From Euwallacea fornicatus (Eukaryota > Arthropoda > Insecta > Coleoptera > Curculionidae): 64,000 bases of DNA. Below the pieces are notes generated by a model, which had not been told where the DNA came from, did not search any database, and worked only from the letters and a program-made list of their open reading frames with translations. Below are positions 23,719-36,659 of the stretch, one piece after another. The stretch covers positions 2,170,001 through 2,234,000 of the forward strand of contig NC_089563.1 of the NCBI RefSeq assembly GCF_040115645.1. Direction: 5' to 3'. Positions within the stretch are counted from its first letter, which is position 1. Each line of letters starts with the position of its first letter. The position numbers and the translations under genes are program-made.

Positions 23719-24085
23719 TGTGTACGAGGCACGTTCAGAAAAAAAAGGAGTTTTAAATTTTTGGAAAGAATTCGATTTGAATGAAGAATTTCATCCCCTT
23801 CAAAGTATGCCGGGGCTTCTTCCAGAACCCGAAACACTTCTGAAACTCCAACTTTGGAATATCGTTCAGGTCCTTCAGCAACGCGCATTTAATCTCGTCC
23901 ATGCCTGCAAAACGACGACCTTCTAAAGTTTCTTTATTTTCCGAAACGAAAAGAAGTCGCAGGGAGCCATATCTGGCGAATGTGGACGTTGCAGGAACGC
24001 TGCAGTATTGGTTTTAGCTAAAAGCTCACGAACGAAATGAGGTATGGGCAAGGGCGTCATCATGGCGCAAAAACCATGAATTGTT
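23719..24085 (-). pseudogene. Mariner transposase, C-terminal remnant
   Basis: Read on the minus strand, WFLRHDDALAHTSF (expected HHDNAPAHTS, second catalytic acid) leads by a frameshift into RELLAKTNT. It continues as PHSPDMAPCDFFSFRKIKKL (third acid, expected PPYSPDLAPCDFFLFPKLK) and then GRRFAGMDEIK and FQKCFGFWKK, the usual mariner C terminus. A terminal-repeat-like GAGGCACGTTCAGAAAAAAA lies at about 23726. The N-terminal half was not found. Frameshifts make it inactive. Confidence 0.8.
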
Positions 24086-26020
24086 TCGCTACGAACCCAG
24101 CCGATTTTTTCGATTTGCTCCATGCAAACGACATTGAACTTGTAGTTGTAGAGTTTTGTTGTAGTTAATGTTTTTTGTTGGCCGTTTCGAAAGAAATTAA
24201 TGGATATTCTTTGGTCCGTTTTTCAAAGATCGCCGTTTGTGTCGAACGGAACGTAGCCTACTGACAGCAGTCACCGAACTAAACTAACAATGTACAAATT
24301 GAGTAGGGACATGTTGACGAAAGCGACTAGCGAAAAATCGCCTAAACTGAATTAATGCAGCCCACGAAATTACAAAATTTCCATCATTTTGCGAACGCAC
24401 CTCGTACGTACGACGTGACAACGCCTTATATCTTATTGGATAAATTTGTCTGTAAGCATGGAGTCGTTGTTATCTGGCAAGAACGGTGCACCAGCAAAAC
24501 AACAAAAATGTCACCAGGGACCGAAAAGTGTTATTTTGCCCCATTCACTATTAATTCAATATGCGAATGTGATTGACGCAACACATATTTGATAACGAAT
24601 AAGCGATTGTCAGGTTAAAGTTGCCGCTGGAAAGTATTTTTTATCGCGATAAAAACAACGCTTTGGTTGATGCCAAGAGTACTCACTCGGTAGTAAATTG
24701 ATATACTTGACTGATAATCAAATATTTCTCAAAGTGTGAACTAATTAGGTAATTTAGTAAATAAATTCGTTACTTATCTCTAACTCCGAATTCCCTGGTT
24801 TCATCCTGGACGACAGGTAACTTCGGTTCAAGCCATTAACATATGAACAAATTAGCCCACAAACACGGAAAATTTAACAGGTTAATCCGCAAACTTTTGG
24901 TTTCAATTTGAAACCGCGTTATAAAACTGGGGCTTCGGAGCAATTCTTCAATGTCTCATTAACCTGTATGTGAAGTAACTTACAGTACAGTCAAGGGTAA
25001 TCATCAATCAAAGTGCCTTTTTCACTGAGAAGGTGTTTCAGATAGCTGTCTCACTTCAGCTTTCGGTTAAGCTGTAATTTCAACTTGAAAAACATTTCAA
25101 CTGCCAGTTAGTTGTTAACTGACGTTCGGAGCGTAGCACTGGTTAATCCGGTTCTTGCCCTTGCGTTCTCCTTAGGTCCATGGCGGAGCCTGCACTGAGG
25201 TTCCGTTTAGGAATTTGAGGACGCTCCAAATGTAAACTCGGAACTCCCAAAGCTCATCATGTAGTTTTCGAAATATTTTTAATGCATTCCGGACGGTTGA
25301 AGAATTTATCCTGAACTGACGCCATTACGCTTTCAACGGCCGTTAGATTTGTCATTGAAAATCAGCTTTCTATGAATTATTAGTTTTTTTCATCGTTTCT
25401 ATGTAACTTTATCGATAACATAACTGCCCCCCTAGGCTAAGCAACTATAATGCGAAATTCCTTCCTAATAGTTTAATTACAGCCGCCTTTCCGCAAGAGT
25501 GACCGTTTGATTTGCAAATTCGCCAATTATGATAATTAATTTTTAGCAACTTTTTGCATTGGTAAACCACCTAGTATGCAAATGAAAAATACTAGACTTC
25601 TCTGGGCTTATCAACCAAGTATTTTTGAGTAGCTAATGAACCAGTTTTATCGATCTAATTCGTTATTGACTGCCGTAGAAGATCTAACTCGTAATGAAAC
25701 AACAATAACACCACTTACACGTATGAATCTCTTATATGCATGGCGATGATGGTTTAGAGTTCTTGCCATAATTGATATGGAATGAGTGATTAATGTGTGT
25801 TGAACAGTTGGTCTACGTGTCTACATAAAATTTTCGAATCTTCTTGTAAAAGCACAGTGCTTTTATCCAAATAGAGCGGTACTGAAGACCAATTCTCTGT
25901 TACTTTCATAAGCTTATTAATTACTGTATGCATCTCCTCACCCCACGTGTTTTGTGATAATCGAGAGTTTTCGGAATTTCCCGCAAATGCAACCAGAACC
26001 AATTACCAGACAAACGGCGG
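24086..26020. other. No gene recognised
   Basis: AT-rich sequence with short open frames only. A tRNA-like B-box at about 24826 lacks any folding partner. Confidence 0.45.
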
Positions 26021-27449
26021 TAAATATACTGCATGACATAGAAAAGAGAACACCCCGTAAATTTGGATTTATTTAAATGATTTTTGTTATGCGTCTTTCT
26101 TACACAAAAACAAATATTTCATCAGAAAATTCAACAAATTTAATTGTTAAAAACCAAAAAAAAATGAATAATTTGTCGGTCCTCCGTGGTGTCTTATACA
26201 TTGCTGTAGATGCCTCGGCATGGATCTAATGAGGTGATTGATGCCCTCTTGGGGATCTCATTCCAGGCTAACTGGACAACATCACGTAGTGCCGCTAGGG
26301 TTTGTGGGGGATGGAGTAAATTACGCGACCTACCTTCAACATCCCATACATGTTCAATCGGTGAGAGGTCTGGAGATCGAGGTGGCCAAAGTAGCAAATT
26401 GATTGCATTTTGTTGAAAGAAGTCAACAGTTACTTTAGCCACATGTGGTCTTGCAGGAAAACTGGATCAACAAGAGTTTCCAGACAGGACACGAGATGAG
26501 GTTCCAAGACTTCTAGGATATATCATTGGGCTATCATATTCTCTCCAATAAAAAGTAAAGGTGGCTTGCTACTATATGCAATAGCACCCCCAACCATCAC
26601 CCCAACACTCTGATGGGCATGCCTCTGTATTTTAAACTGAAGATACCGCCTGTCACCCCGTCTTCTTCTTGCTCTTGCCCGGCAAAGATGCATTAACCAA
26701 ACAGAATCCGGATTCTCCACTAAACACTATATTATCCTATTCTAGATTCAAATATATCCGTTTTCTGCACCACTGCAGTCGATTGTGACAATAATTTATA
26801 GTGTGGGGTAACACAAGATGGGGACGGTAGGAAATCGGTCCAAAAGTTTTTATCGCCCGATAAATGGTTCGAATTCCAATGGGCCTTTCATACTCAGCAA
26901 ACCACTGATCCGCCAGGGATCACAACGAGACGACCCTATCTCTTATGGCCACAATTCGAAGGCGGCGATCTTAGAGTTCTGCGGTTCTTCGGAATCGTCC
27001 AGTACCTCTCCTTCTGCCTGTTTGCTTTTCTTGGAATCATGCCTGACAACATCTCACAATAGCGTTTACACACGGTTCAATCTAGTGGCGATTTCCTCAA
27101 GTGACCGACCAGCCTCTCGTAGACTCACCATTCGACCTCTCTCCAACTCCCTCAATTGATGAAAATTTCGATGAATTCTGCATCTAGACATATTTGATTA
27201 ATCCGAAACCACTTACTGAGCACACCATACACCAGTAAATGATCTTTTGCAATCACATTGTTGATATATTATTGTAATTTTTATAGGAAAAAAAACTAAA
27301 ATTCCTGATAACTCCTACATACAATGATAAATATGGCTGAAAATGTAATCGTTTTTTGCGTTCCCATACATCGACATGCACATCAAAAATTATTTAAATA
27401 AAACCACTTTTACGGGATGTTCTCTTTTTTATGTCACGTAGTATATTTA
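26021..27449 (-). mobile_element. Tc1-like transposon, near full length, defective
   Basis: The inverted ends are clear: 26021-26085 pairs with 27385-27449, sharing TAAATATACT, TGACATA, AAAAGAGAACA and CCCGTAAA, with TTATTTAAAT further in. The total of ~1.43 kb suits Tc1. It encloses a minus-strand transposase pseudogene. The arms have diverged at roughly one position in six or so, so it is not recent. Confidence 0.9.
26194..27191 (-). pseudogene. Tc1-like transposase with stops, frameshifts and lost catalytic residues
   Basis: The start at 27191 gives MSRCRIHRNFHQLRELERGR and then SLREAGRSLEEIATRLNRV, a good Tc1 helix-turn-helix, followed by stops. The middle part (26523-26720) matches the RRRRGDRRY, IQRHAHQSVGVMVGGAIAY block of the family. 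The last part (26194-26442) has WPPRSPDLSPIEHVWD with the final glutamate preserved. The first acid is lost (VFSGESGF where VFSDESRF is expected), and the HQDN motif before ARPH is missing. Non-functional. Confidence 0.9.
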
Positions 27450-27470
27450 ACTTCTTAAAAAACGCTTGTA

Positions 27471-27974
27471 CCGGGTGTCCAGGCGAACCCCGGACAAGGG
27501 AGATCAATATGGGAAATCGGTGTTTATTTTCAGCGTCTGCACGGAACTTTTACATAGACGTTATAGTACTGAAGACCGTCCATCATGCTGCAGTTTTTTC
27601 AATCTTCTAATTAGAGCCGTTTCGGCATAAAACACTTCCAAGCAAGAAAAATATATATGTCCCGGATAACGATTCGATGCTGCGATTGGTCAGAGCCAAG
27701 ACTTCGTGTTTGTTTTATTCTGAGGTTCGCTCTGACCTATCGTGCCCTCGAACGATTATGCGGGATATTAATTTTTGTTTATTTCGAGGAGTTTTATGCC
27801 GAAACGAAGAAAATTGAAAATAGACGATTGGAAAATTGCTGAACGGTGGCCAGCCTTGAATCAATAACTTTCGCGTAAAAATTTTTCAATTGGACGATCC
27901 GTGCAGACGCAAAAACACTAAAAACCGACTTCACATGTCAATCTCCTAAGTCCAGAGTTCGCCTGGACATCCGA
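27471..27974. mobile_element. MITE with long inverted repeats
   Basis: CCGGGTGTCCAGGCGAAC at 27471 pairs with GTTCGCCTGGACATCCGA ending at 27974. The pairing continues through CGTCTGCACGG and, deeper, TTTCGGCATAAAAC (about 27620 versus 27790). It lies between TA dinucleotides. About 500 bp with arms approaching 200 bp and no coding capacity. It lies only ~21 bp beyond the end of the preceding Tc1 element. Confidence 0.85.
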
Positions 27975-29822
27975 TATACCAATGGCATTATTTATTTTAA
28001 ATTGAGGTAAATTATATTTTCGGCCTTCATTACTCAGCAAGTAAACCTCCCCAATTATTTAATTATGTTAGATCAATATTCGTAGCTTTGATTAAAAATA
28101 CACATGTCTGACCCCTGATTAGCAGTTTGGCTACAAAACAATATATAAAAACCAGTTTCAGTGGCAGCACAGAAACTATGCTGTGATAGTTATATTGGCA
28201 AGATATGCCACGTAAAATGAGAAAAAAGTAGAAATTCCTCCAATTAGATCGAGTATAAAATAAGGAATTTCTTACTTCTTCGAGTTTACGAGTTATAAAA
28301 TCGCTTTTTAGAACCTGCTTATGGAATATGGTACTCGGGGCCAATACTACGGGCCTCTCTCACCTAACGGTGTAAGGCATCACGAAAAAATTAAGCGATA
28401 AGATTTCCCTGTCACCTTACCCTTATGCAACGTGCAATATCAAGTAATGCAATCATAATCTGAACATAAAAGGGGTATATAATTTCATATGCACGTGTGC
28501 GTAAACTGGTACTTACTAAGTCTTCTTTTTGGTATTTTGTATCGTCTTCGCGTTTTATTAGACCAAAGGTAACGGTTTGCGATGACAAAGGGGGTGTTAG
28601 GTTAATGCAACTCGATCTACAGGTATCATTCAATCCCAAGAAAATCGAAGAAGAACGGTTTTAAAGAATTGCGAACTGAGAAAGTACTATTTACGTAAAA
28701 AGGGTCTTGTCCATATTTGGGATATATGTTGATATGTGTAAGTATTTGTTGCAGAATTTTCCATTCCCAGTGCACATTTAGAGCAAAAGTCTCCTCAGTA
28801 GAGCCATCAAATGTCCTTTTTTTAATATTCATCCTTTTGTTCTTCGACTTTTGTTTTGAGTTTGAAATTTTGCTCCAATTAATGCTTTTCACGCCGGAAT
28901 TGCTGTGTTATTACATATACGACAAATATTAACTTGATTTTGAGAAAGGTGATTGAGCGCCCATGTTCTAGAATTCAACGACGAAGTTTTCTCTAACTTA
29001 CTGAGCTTTTTTGAGCTTAGTTCCCATTCCCTTCACGTGCGATCAGGTCCTTATTCGTTTTAACGCAAACACAAGCAGCTACCACGTAGATTTTTGTGTC
29101 ATCAATGTCTCACTTAGGAATGCATGTAGCTAAGCACTAATTTAAACAACGAAATTTAATAATGACACGAGTAATTGACGCAAATTATTTTGAAAATCAA
29201 TGTTCACAATCACACAATCGCTTATGGTGTGAAGGAAACTGCCGAAATCAGGTGTGAAGTGTTTTTTCGGAATTCTTAAACCTTTTGGTCTTGATGGAAG
29301 GTTTTTGGTAAATCACTCAGAGCGTGATGAGGTGCAGCGGAAAGTTCAGTGTTTTCTAAAATATCGCAGAATTGGCGAGTGAAGCTGAAGAAAGGAAAAT
29401 CCTAGATCTTAGGAGGTATGACCTAGCAGAGACATAACCGCACCATGAGAAAATACCAGTATTATATCGTGCGGTTCTAAATTGTCCTCCTTTGTCGATT
29501 AAAAACATAATTTAAAAAAAATACAAAGGGAGCATTAAATAGGGCCAGAAATGCAATTCTCTACGTTTGCTCATTTTTCTAAATGTTACTTACACGGCCA
29601 GTAGGGCAAAATGATCAATTTTCCTAAATTGAAACGTGAATCAAGTGAAACTCCAAGTTAAAGTTATTTCAAAAATGCATTTAATGCTGTAATAGTTTCG
29701 AGAAAAAAGATATAAACAGAAAAACAACCGTAAAAAATGCAATAAAAATTCAGTTTCAGAGTACGTAAACAATAAAAACAAAAACTTGTTTTGTTGATAG
29801 GAAATTTATTAAATTAAATATT
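27975..29822. other. No gene recognised
   Basis: AT-rich intergenic sequence; open frames up to 93 codons carry no recognisable motif. Confidence 0.45.
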
Positions 29823-30220
29823 CAAAATGGGCACCATTTTGTTCATGACGAAAATTTAATCGACCAACAAATTGCTGCCTTACATTAACAAAGGTTTGTT
29901 GGTTAATAGATCTGCAGACATCTACATATAATTCGAACTTTTTATTACACTAAAAAATCAATTTACAGTGATCAAACTTGCAACTGCTGCAAAAACTGCA
30001 GAACATGATGACGAAGAATGATGTGGTTTGAATGGTTAAGCGAGGTTTTATGTTGTGGTCCTAATGGAATCCACTTGTCTATCGCGCCAAGAGACTTTGC
30101 ACAGGATGATATAATAAGATAAAAAGGGAAGAAGTGCAGATGGCTCCATAACGATATACAAGGCCAGATTACTTCAGACATTTTATAAAAATGATCGAAC
30201 ATTGATTTGTATTGCATTTT
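29823..30220 (-). pseudogene. Possible Tc1/mariner-type transposase C-terminal remnant
   Basis: The minus-strand frame ends FVGRLNFRHEQNGAHFEYLI just before 29823, resembling the family's FxxRLxxCxxxNGGHFEHLL terminus. A KWIPLGPQHKTSL segment upstream resembles RWIGRxGPxxWP. The PDL-DFFLW block could not be found intact, so the call is tentative. Confidence 0.4.
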
Positions 30221-32347
30221 TACTGCATTTTTTTTAGTTTATAATTTTTTTTCCAAAATTAATTGGCAGATTGTAAAGTGCATTACGCGATTGAATGTAC
30301 TTTTGAAATACCTCCAGTTTGAGATGTCACTTGGTCCATTTCTCAATTTTAAAAAATCGGCCATTTTGCCCCGTCGGGTCGTAAGCAACGTTTAGACAGA
30401 TGGACAAACGCCAAAAGATAGTACCTTTTGTCCAATTTAACGTCCCTTTTAAATTTCTTTAAAATAACAATTTGCTAAAAAATTTAAAAGAGGGGGGGGG
30501 GAGGAACAATCTAACGCCGCACGCCATAATCCTTCAGAGAAATTAACTTTCAGATAGTCGAGTTGTTATTCTGAGATGATCAACCCGATGAAAGTGTTGT
30601 ATGCGACTGTAGCAATTTCCACAGCTAAATGTGCTGCCGATGATGGTAGTTGAAATGAAGTATTAGTAGGTCCTGCTACTCTACAGGAAATCTGATTAAT
30701 AAGGATCTGTCTGCTGCAGCGAATAGATCAGGAAGAACTGTTACGAAATCTGCAACTTACAACAAGTTGTAAAGTCTGATATTGGAACGGTGGATGCATA
30801 ATTCGCGAATAGAATACACGTGTCGTCTAATTCACCAATTGCAGATGTCGAAAATGAAAATATTTAACGTTTGTACCGAGGAGAAGTTTGTTTAGGAATA
30901 TTTGTTCAATTATTATTTTATTTTATTTTAGTTTTGCTCGTCTCATTATTGTCATCAATATAATTAAAGTGTAAGGGGCTCGAATCATGCAAAGACATCT
31001 CCGCCAATGGAGTGACAGATCGTCGGAGTATTTGAAAAAAAAAAACAAAACGGGAGCCTGTGTGTAGAAATTGAAACCGAAATCACATTCTTAATGCGAT
31101 TTTGATTTATTGGACAATCACTGTTGTCCCGCAAAAGAACTGCTAACTGGGCGGGATGGTTAGTTTGGTCGATCGAAAGAGGTGAAAACGAGGCAAACCG
31201 AGTAATTTCACTCGTGTTTTTTTCTCTTTCCAGTGAACCCTGGAAAATATGTCCAAATTCCAACACTAATAGCTTGATCGTGTTTAAAATATGTTTACCC
31301 CTTTCACACTACTTGCGACACAACCAGGTACATACCTACTGACGAACATTGTAATTTATCGTCACGGTTTCACAACGTTTAATATATACCTAAAACAATG
31401 GAAACCGCCATCTTTGACGCGATTATTTATGTTTCTTGGTAAACATAAGTATAAAAGCTCCACGTGGATAAGCCTAATTCCACATAATGTAAATCTATGA
31501 TAAAAATAATTACATGGATTGTCGCGTGTATGCTTTTCGAATATTGAACATCGACATGTCACGTTTTCACCATTAGGTAAAATGCAGTTTAAATGTTAAC
31601 GTCAGGTACACTTTTCCACTGGTTGCTATTTGCGTCACCAACCGTCTAATTGAGATTATTCAACAGCAAAGTAGTTTAATGACTGGCAATGAGCTTGCAA
31701 GCTTACAACAACGTGTCAGGCTACATTACTTGCCGAAATACAGGGCACGTGCAATCAAACAATCGTAAAGGTCAGAGCTGCAGGTCCTTGAGCGAGGCCG
31801 CGTTGGAACGACCCCACCTTGACATTTGGACCCTTCCTGCACCCGAAATCACGACCGGAAGCGAACAAAGGGCTCCGGAAGGATGCGAGGCCCGAAAAGG
31901 GCATCGGGCACGTGAACAAGTGCGTGTCCTAGAATCCACGTGCGCCCTTGTGCCGAAAGGCCATTGTTTCCAGGTCAGTAGGGCAGAGGGATGACCTACT
32001 GACACTCTCGTCAGCGACGGTCGAGGGCGTTTGCCTCTCTTAAATTGATATAAACGCACGATTAATTTGTATAATGATAACTGCTGGTCATAAATCCACG
32101 TCATCCGAATTAAAGGAACCAAATCCTGGCAAAAAAAAGGTGAAGCGGAACAATTATGTGAAAGAAGAAAAACGGCCATAAACCAATTTGCAAATCAACT
32201 TATAAATTCAATGCTAATAAGCATAAACTGCAGGTAACTGTTATTAAATAAGGCCATAAAGAATAATATAATCAATATGGTGGCTTTGTCTTCCTCCACC
32301 TTATAAGGGCGAACGTCTTTCGTCTCAGTCGTCGACTTCCTTTACAC
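30221..32347. other. No gene recognised; GC-richer patch at 31740-31990
   Basis: Includes a G10 run at 30492-30501. The segment 31740-31990 is notably GC-richer than its surroundings and contains three CACGTG hexamers (about 31747, 31909, 31937). It is open for 101 codons on the + strand and 135 on the -, which GC richness alone can explain. Confidence 0.4.
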
Positions 32348-32368
32348 TGTGGGAAAATACAGCAGGTG
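32348..32368 (+). promoter_or_regulatory. Candidate Su(H) + proneural composite site
   Basis: TGTGGGAA (32348-32355, Su(H)) is followed by GCAGGTG (32362-32368, proneural E-box) with a 6-bp gap. This Su(H)+A combination is the input logic known for E(spl)-C enhancers. There is no second Su(H) site at SPS spacing. It lies in the spacer between the two complex genes. Inference from motifs only. Confidence 0.35.
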
Positions 32369-33594
32369 CTACGTTTCTTCCATCTCGACGTGTTCAAGAA
32401 TTTTCTGTACCCTTGATTTTTGAGAGGTTTTTTTGTTTTTCGGCATCTTAATTTATTGCATCCAATTTGGCCGATAATGATGCACCAGTTTCACCATGCC
32501 AAAAATTAGGAACATTATGTTAATTTTAATTGCCTTATTACGGCTTGGTATGGTAATGCATAACATTCATCTAAATTAATATAAAATAAATATCCTTCGT
32601 GGTTGATCGTCGTCGGTCTAAAAAGTGATCATTGCGAAGAAGTAACATCCCGGGACGATCCAAGGAGATTTAGATGGTGAGGGGATGTCTTAGATGCGAT
32701 CACTTCCAAACCATCACAGATTGTTGAGACATACGCACATTTCCTGTACTTTACCGCGAGAGGTGTCCTCCACGAGAGTTGGAGGATTTTACGCCAGTTC
32801 AGGTTCAGAGGACAGACACAGTTTAATGCTTGTGAATCGTGAACATTAGGACGATGAAGGAGAAATTTGATCTAAATAGTGGATGCTTGACCCGACCAGT
32901 CATTAGGATCTGGTTGTGTGTTGATTTAGGTTTATTCTGAAGACATTGCACCTAGTCGTATTTTGATGAGATTTCTAAGATCTTGCAAGCTTCGCCTTTA
33001 TTTCATACCACCTCAACTTTATAATATTAACTGAAAACAGCCAGGTATTTCTGCACATGCTGACAGACTGAAAAAACTCCTTTTCACTGAGGCGTCACAA
33101 ACCGACGTACGAGAATGTACAGAAAAGCCCCGCAGTCGGCCACTTATCATCAAGTCATCAAATGAACCACAGTTCAAGGTAAAAAGTTAGTAGGAACTGA
33201 CAAGAACTACTGTTGTGACACCACTCGGTGCCTTGTAGGCGATCAACACGACGATGTTGATTCGTCAGGGTTCGGACAACTCACTAACCCATTAATTCAT
33301 TAACGACTCTTTATTTCACTGAAGGGTTTCTTTCAAATGAGAAAAAGGAAATAGCACAGTTACTTAGGACCAGCACTCAAAAAATCATTCTGCCCGTCCA
33401 AAGGCCTAAAACTACTGTTATGTTGGGGAGCTATCTGTATGTAATTAGTTAACTATTAAAGTTAGTTGGAGTTAAACGAAACTTAGACCTTCGGTCGAAG
33501 TTAATGATTCTCATACATTGAATAGAATGTAGCATTTTAAGTACAAATAATATAATTGTTTTGTGCTGCAATAAGGATAAGGAGGTATATGACA
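32369..33594. other. No gene recognised
   Basis: Nothing coding or structured was recognised. Confidence 0.4.
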
Positions 33595-34340
33595 GTAAAT
33601 ATACCAAAGTGGTAGATCGCCAAGCCGACCATAGGAAAACTCACGTAAATTTTAATACCAACTAATATTATCTACCTTGTTCGTTTAAGGGCAAAATTGT
33701 GTTAGACATTTTAAGAGGTCCTTTTATGAGGGACTCGCATGTAAATTTGATAAGTGTTCTTCGACCCATCTGCGAAATATAATAAAAAAAAACATTCTAA
33801 AATCTACGAACTTATAATGCGGCCCTGATATTTTCCTAAATTAAACCGCCAGCAACAAAATAATGTATTAAATAATATTGTCAAACAATAAATAAACATT
33901 CCTAATTCTATTTCAAAGTTGGTAAATGTTCAAATAATCCTAACCATTTTCAATGTGGTACCGTTTAGTCATGTTTATTTTCTCTCTTACTGTATGCAAG
34001 ATTTTTTTAAGAAAATTTTATAAAGATAGAATCGTTTCGATAAAACTTATTTACATAACGTCACAGTAGATATTTATACTGCTGTTGCTGATGTTTTAAT
34101 TAAGGAAAATATCAGGGCAGTATTATAAGTTTGCAAATTTTAGGAAAGCTTTTTGCAAAAACATCCCTCAAATGGTGCGAGGACATTTTTAATATTTTAC
34201 ATGCGAGTCCCTCATAAGAGAACCTTCAAAAAGGTCTAATACGATTTTGCCCTTAAATGAATAGGGCAGATAATATTAGATGGCAATGAAATTTACATGA
34301 CTTTTCCCATGGTCGACGATGCAACGCCTTGTATAGTTCT
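33595..34340. mobile_element. Foldback/MITE element with ~240-bp inverted arms
   Basis: 33600-33890 is the inverse of about 34065-34335. Matching landmarks are CGACCAT(A/G)GG, CTAATATTATCT, TTTAAGGGCAAAAT, TATGAGGGACTCGCATGTAAA, AACTTATAAT and CCCTGATATTTTCC. The unpaired centre is only about 170 bp. No coding capacity. The arms differ by scattered substitutions, so it is of moderate age. Exact ends are uncertain by ~20 bp. Confidence 0.8.
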
Positions 34341-35525
34341 TGGTCAGACAGATCTGAAATAAGTGCGTTTCCGGGTATCTTTAACGGCGGATTTTCATTG
34401 AAACCTCAAGCAAGAGGTCATATGCAGTGGGGGCTTCCCCGCAATAAAAATTGCAATGCGCTAAATAGTCGACAATTTAAAAGGACCTTCAAAATAATTC
34501 CTCGCCCATTCTCCTAAATAACCTGAAGACAATAGCCCAAGGAACGGAAACGTTTCAAAAATGAACATGAAATTCAATGTTCAGGGTGCTAAATCCGGAC
34601 CTAATCTGCGAAAAAGTAGGTACGACCTTGTAAATCTTCAGAATGCTTTGTAAAATCTAATTGTGTAGCTTCTAACAATTCATTTTTGGGCAAAATACCA
34701 ACTTAATATCTAAAAAAAACGGAAGGAGGTATGTAGTAAAACCCTAAAAAACATTTTTTACCCTTTTCTTCATAAAATAAGCTGGAGAATAACACCCTGA
34801 ACCATTGGCTGGTGATTAGGCGTTGTCCAGTGTATGGACTGTAACGAATCTCCTGCGCCTATAATCAGTACCCGATATAACCTGATGCACTTTCCACTTT
34901 AGCTTCTTCGACATTTCATTATCCATTTCGATTTTTCCTTACGTATTCATCTTTCTGATTTCCATCAATCTCCATCGTCCTCGTTCAATGCATACTCGCA
35001 AATCTCCCACCAACAAAAAAACACGGTAACAAATCTGAACACTTAACAATCTATCATGTCTTGGAACTTCAGGGCAATCATCTTCCCCTTCTATTAGAAT
35101 AACACGTATGCACCCCAGCTGCATTTCAAAGAAAGGGAATTGTGCACTAGATTAGAGATGTGTTAGAAGCATCGAAAGTGGGGAAATCTATCGACCTGCT
35201 TAAAGGAGCCAAAGGAATGAAGGAAGATGGAAGAAGAGGTGACAGGAGAAGGAAAAGCAAAGATGACATTGGAATGATATTAGAAAAGGGAGAGAAAATT
35301 GGAGCGGACTTTACAAAAGCGTGTTTGGGGCGTAGGGACGAAATAGAGCATTTTCACTGCCGGGTTCTTGTTTGACAAGGTAGCGGTTTCGAGCAGACCG
35401 TTTTCTTAACCCATCCCTACCACTCACACTTTATTCTTTTTTTTACCCGGCACATCATCGGAATGCGAAGGGTGAATCAACACCCGCCCAATCTTCAGCT
35501 ATTTAGGGCGAGATTTCGTATGAGG
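34341..35525. other. No gene recognised
   Basis: Short open frames, including a lysine/arginine-rich one at 35160-35375, show no family signature. Confidence 0.4.
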
Positions 35526-35659
35526 TTCCCACGATCACGTCGACCATATGTCGCACGCCCTGCATGCGTTCGGCACAAGAAGGGCGACCCTTCCTCGTTC
35601 TTCTTTGGGGTAAAGATGCGATAATCTAAAGGTGTTCCTAGTTTTCGGGACCGTGGGAA
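35526..35659. promoter_or_regulatory. Candidate Notch-responsive region with two Su(H) sites
   Basis: TTCCCACG (35526-35533) and CGTGGGAA (35652-35659) lie 118 bp apart, with a CATATG E-box near 35546 between them. The segment is GC-richer and less repeat-like than its surroundings. It could be an enhancer shared by the two complex genes. Motif evidence only. Confidence 0.3.
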
Positions 35660-36659
35660 CGACCACTCCATTTGTCCGTTAATAATGGTCGAATTGGGAT
35701 GCTGTTTCGAAACACACGACCCGCTCGAGTGACTTTGGGTGAAGGTACACCAAGAACGTGCAAAGCACGAGATTAAAAATGATATATTGTAATGACTACT
35801 AATTAATTTAGCAGCGAAATCGGCCTTTATTTAGTAGCTTAATCTTTGTTTTTCTTATTTGTACCATATCAAAAGTTCTTCGTCTGGTGACGTATTTGAC
35901 CTTAATTGTTGTTACCAGTGTACAATAACAAAACGAAAGATTATTTTGAGAATAACCTGTGATTTTAATGGAAGATCCAAAGTCTGAGCAAACGCTCGTT
36001 GTTAGTTGCCTTAATTTTTACGATCACCGTCATCTGGTCAATGGTGCCCATTGACCATTAAATTTAGATTTATTTTGCAGCAACTGCGTATAAAAACTCA
36101 TTATCAGACAAAGTATATGGCACGTGGAATAATAAAGATTTAAGTTTTATTTTTAGAAAAGATTCTCGTTCGAAACTCGGATTTCCTTGTCGAAACTAAT
36201 TACTTATATCCAAGATTTATCGGATTAAGCCGATATTTGCTTTCGATAAAGACGGGGAATTTCTGGCACATCGTATTGAGCAATTTACGAACACAATTGC
36301 CCTGGCTATTAGCTTTCAACACATTCAACCAGGAAGTCTGGTTATGTAAATTCAAAAGTGTGCTGGGTATTCCCATGATTGTAAATGGTATTCTCACGTG
36401 CCGTAATGTTTCAGACACAATTGTTAGAATTCCAATGAACCTTTGATTTTTGCATCAAGGAAAAAATTTACATGAGTAATCCTGTTAGCTTCAAAGGCAC
36501 TTGGTATGGTCCAATTCAAGTACACTTCTTGAAAAATACAGGGAAACCACTTTTTTAAGAAGGCAGCTTACGTTAGCTTGACTCACAGACTTCAAGTTCC
36601 ATTGCTCGTGAACAGTTTCATATCATACATGAAACTCGCCAGCCAATCAGGAAATTGGA
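35660..36659. other. No gene recognised
   Basis: Intergenic; a TTCTCACGTG (Su(H)-type overlapping CACGTG) lies at 36391-36400. Confidence 0.4.

Noticed and set aside
24826..24840. GGTTCAAGCC, resembling a tRNA B box
   Set aside because: No acceptor stem, A box or cloverleaf could be formed around it.
31689..32179. ORFs of 101 (+) and 135 (-) codons over a GC-rich patch
   Set aside because: Both strands are open because of GC richness; no homologous domain was recognised and no promoter or splice context was seen.
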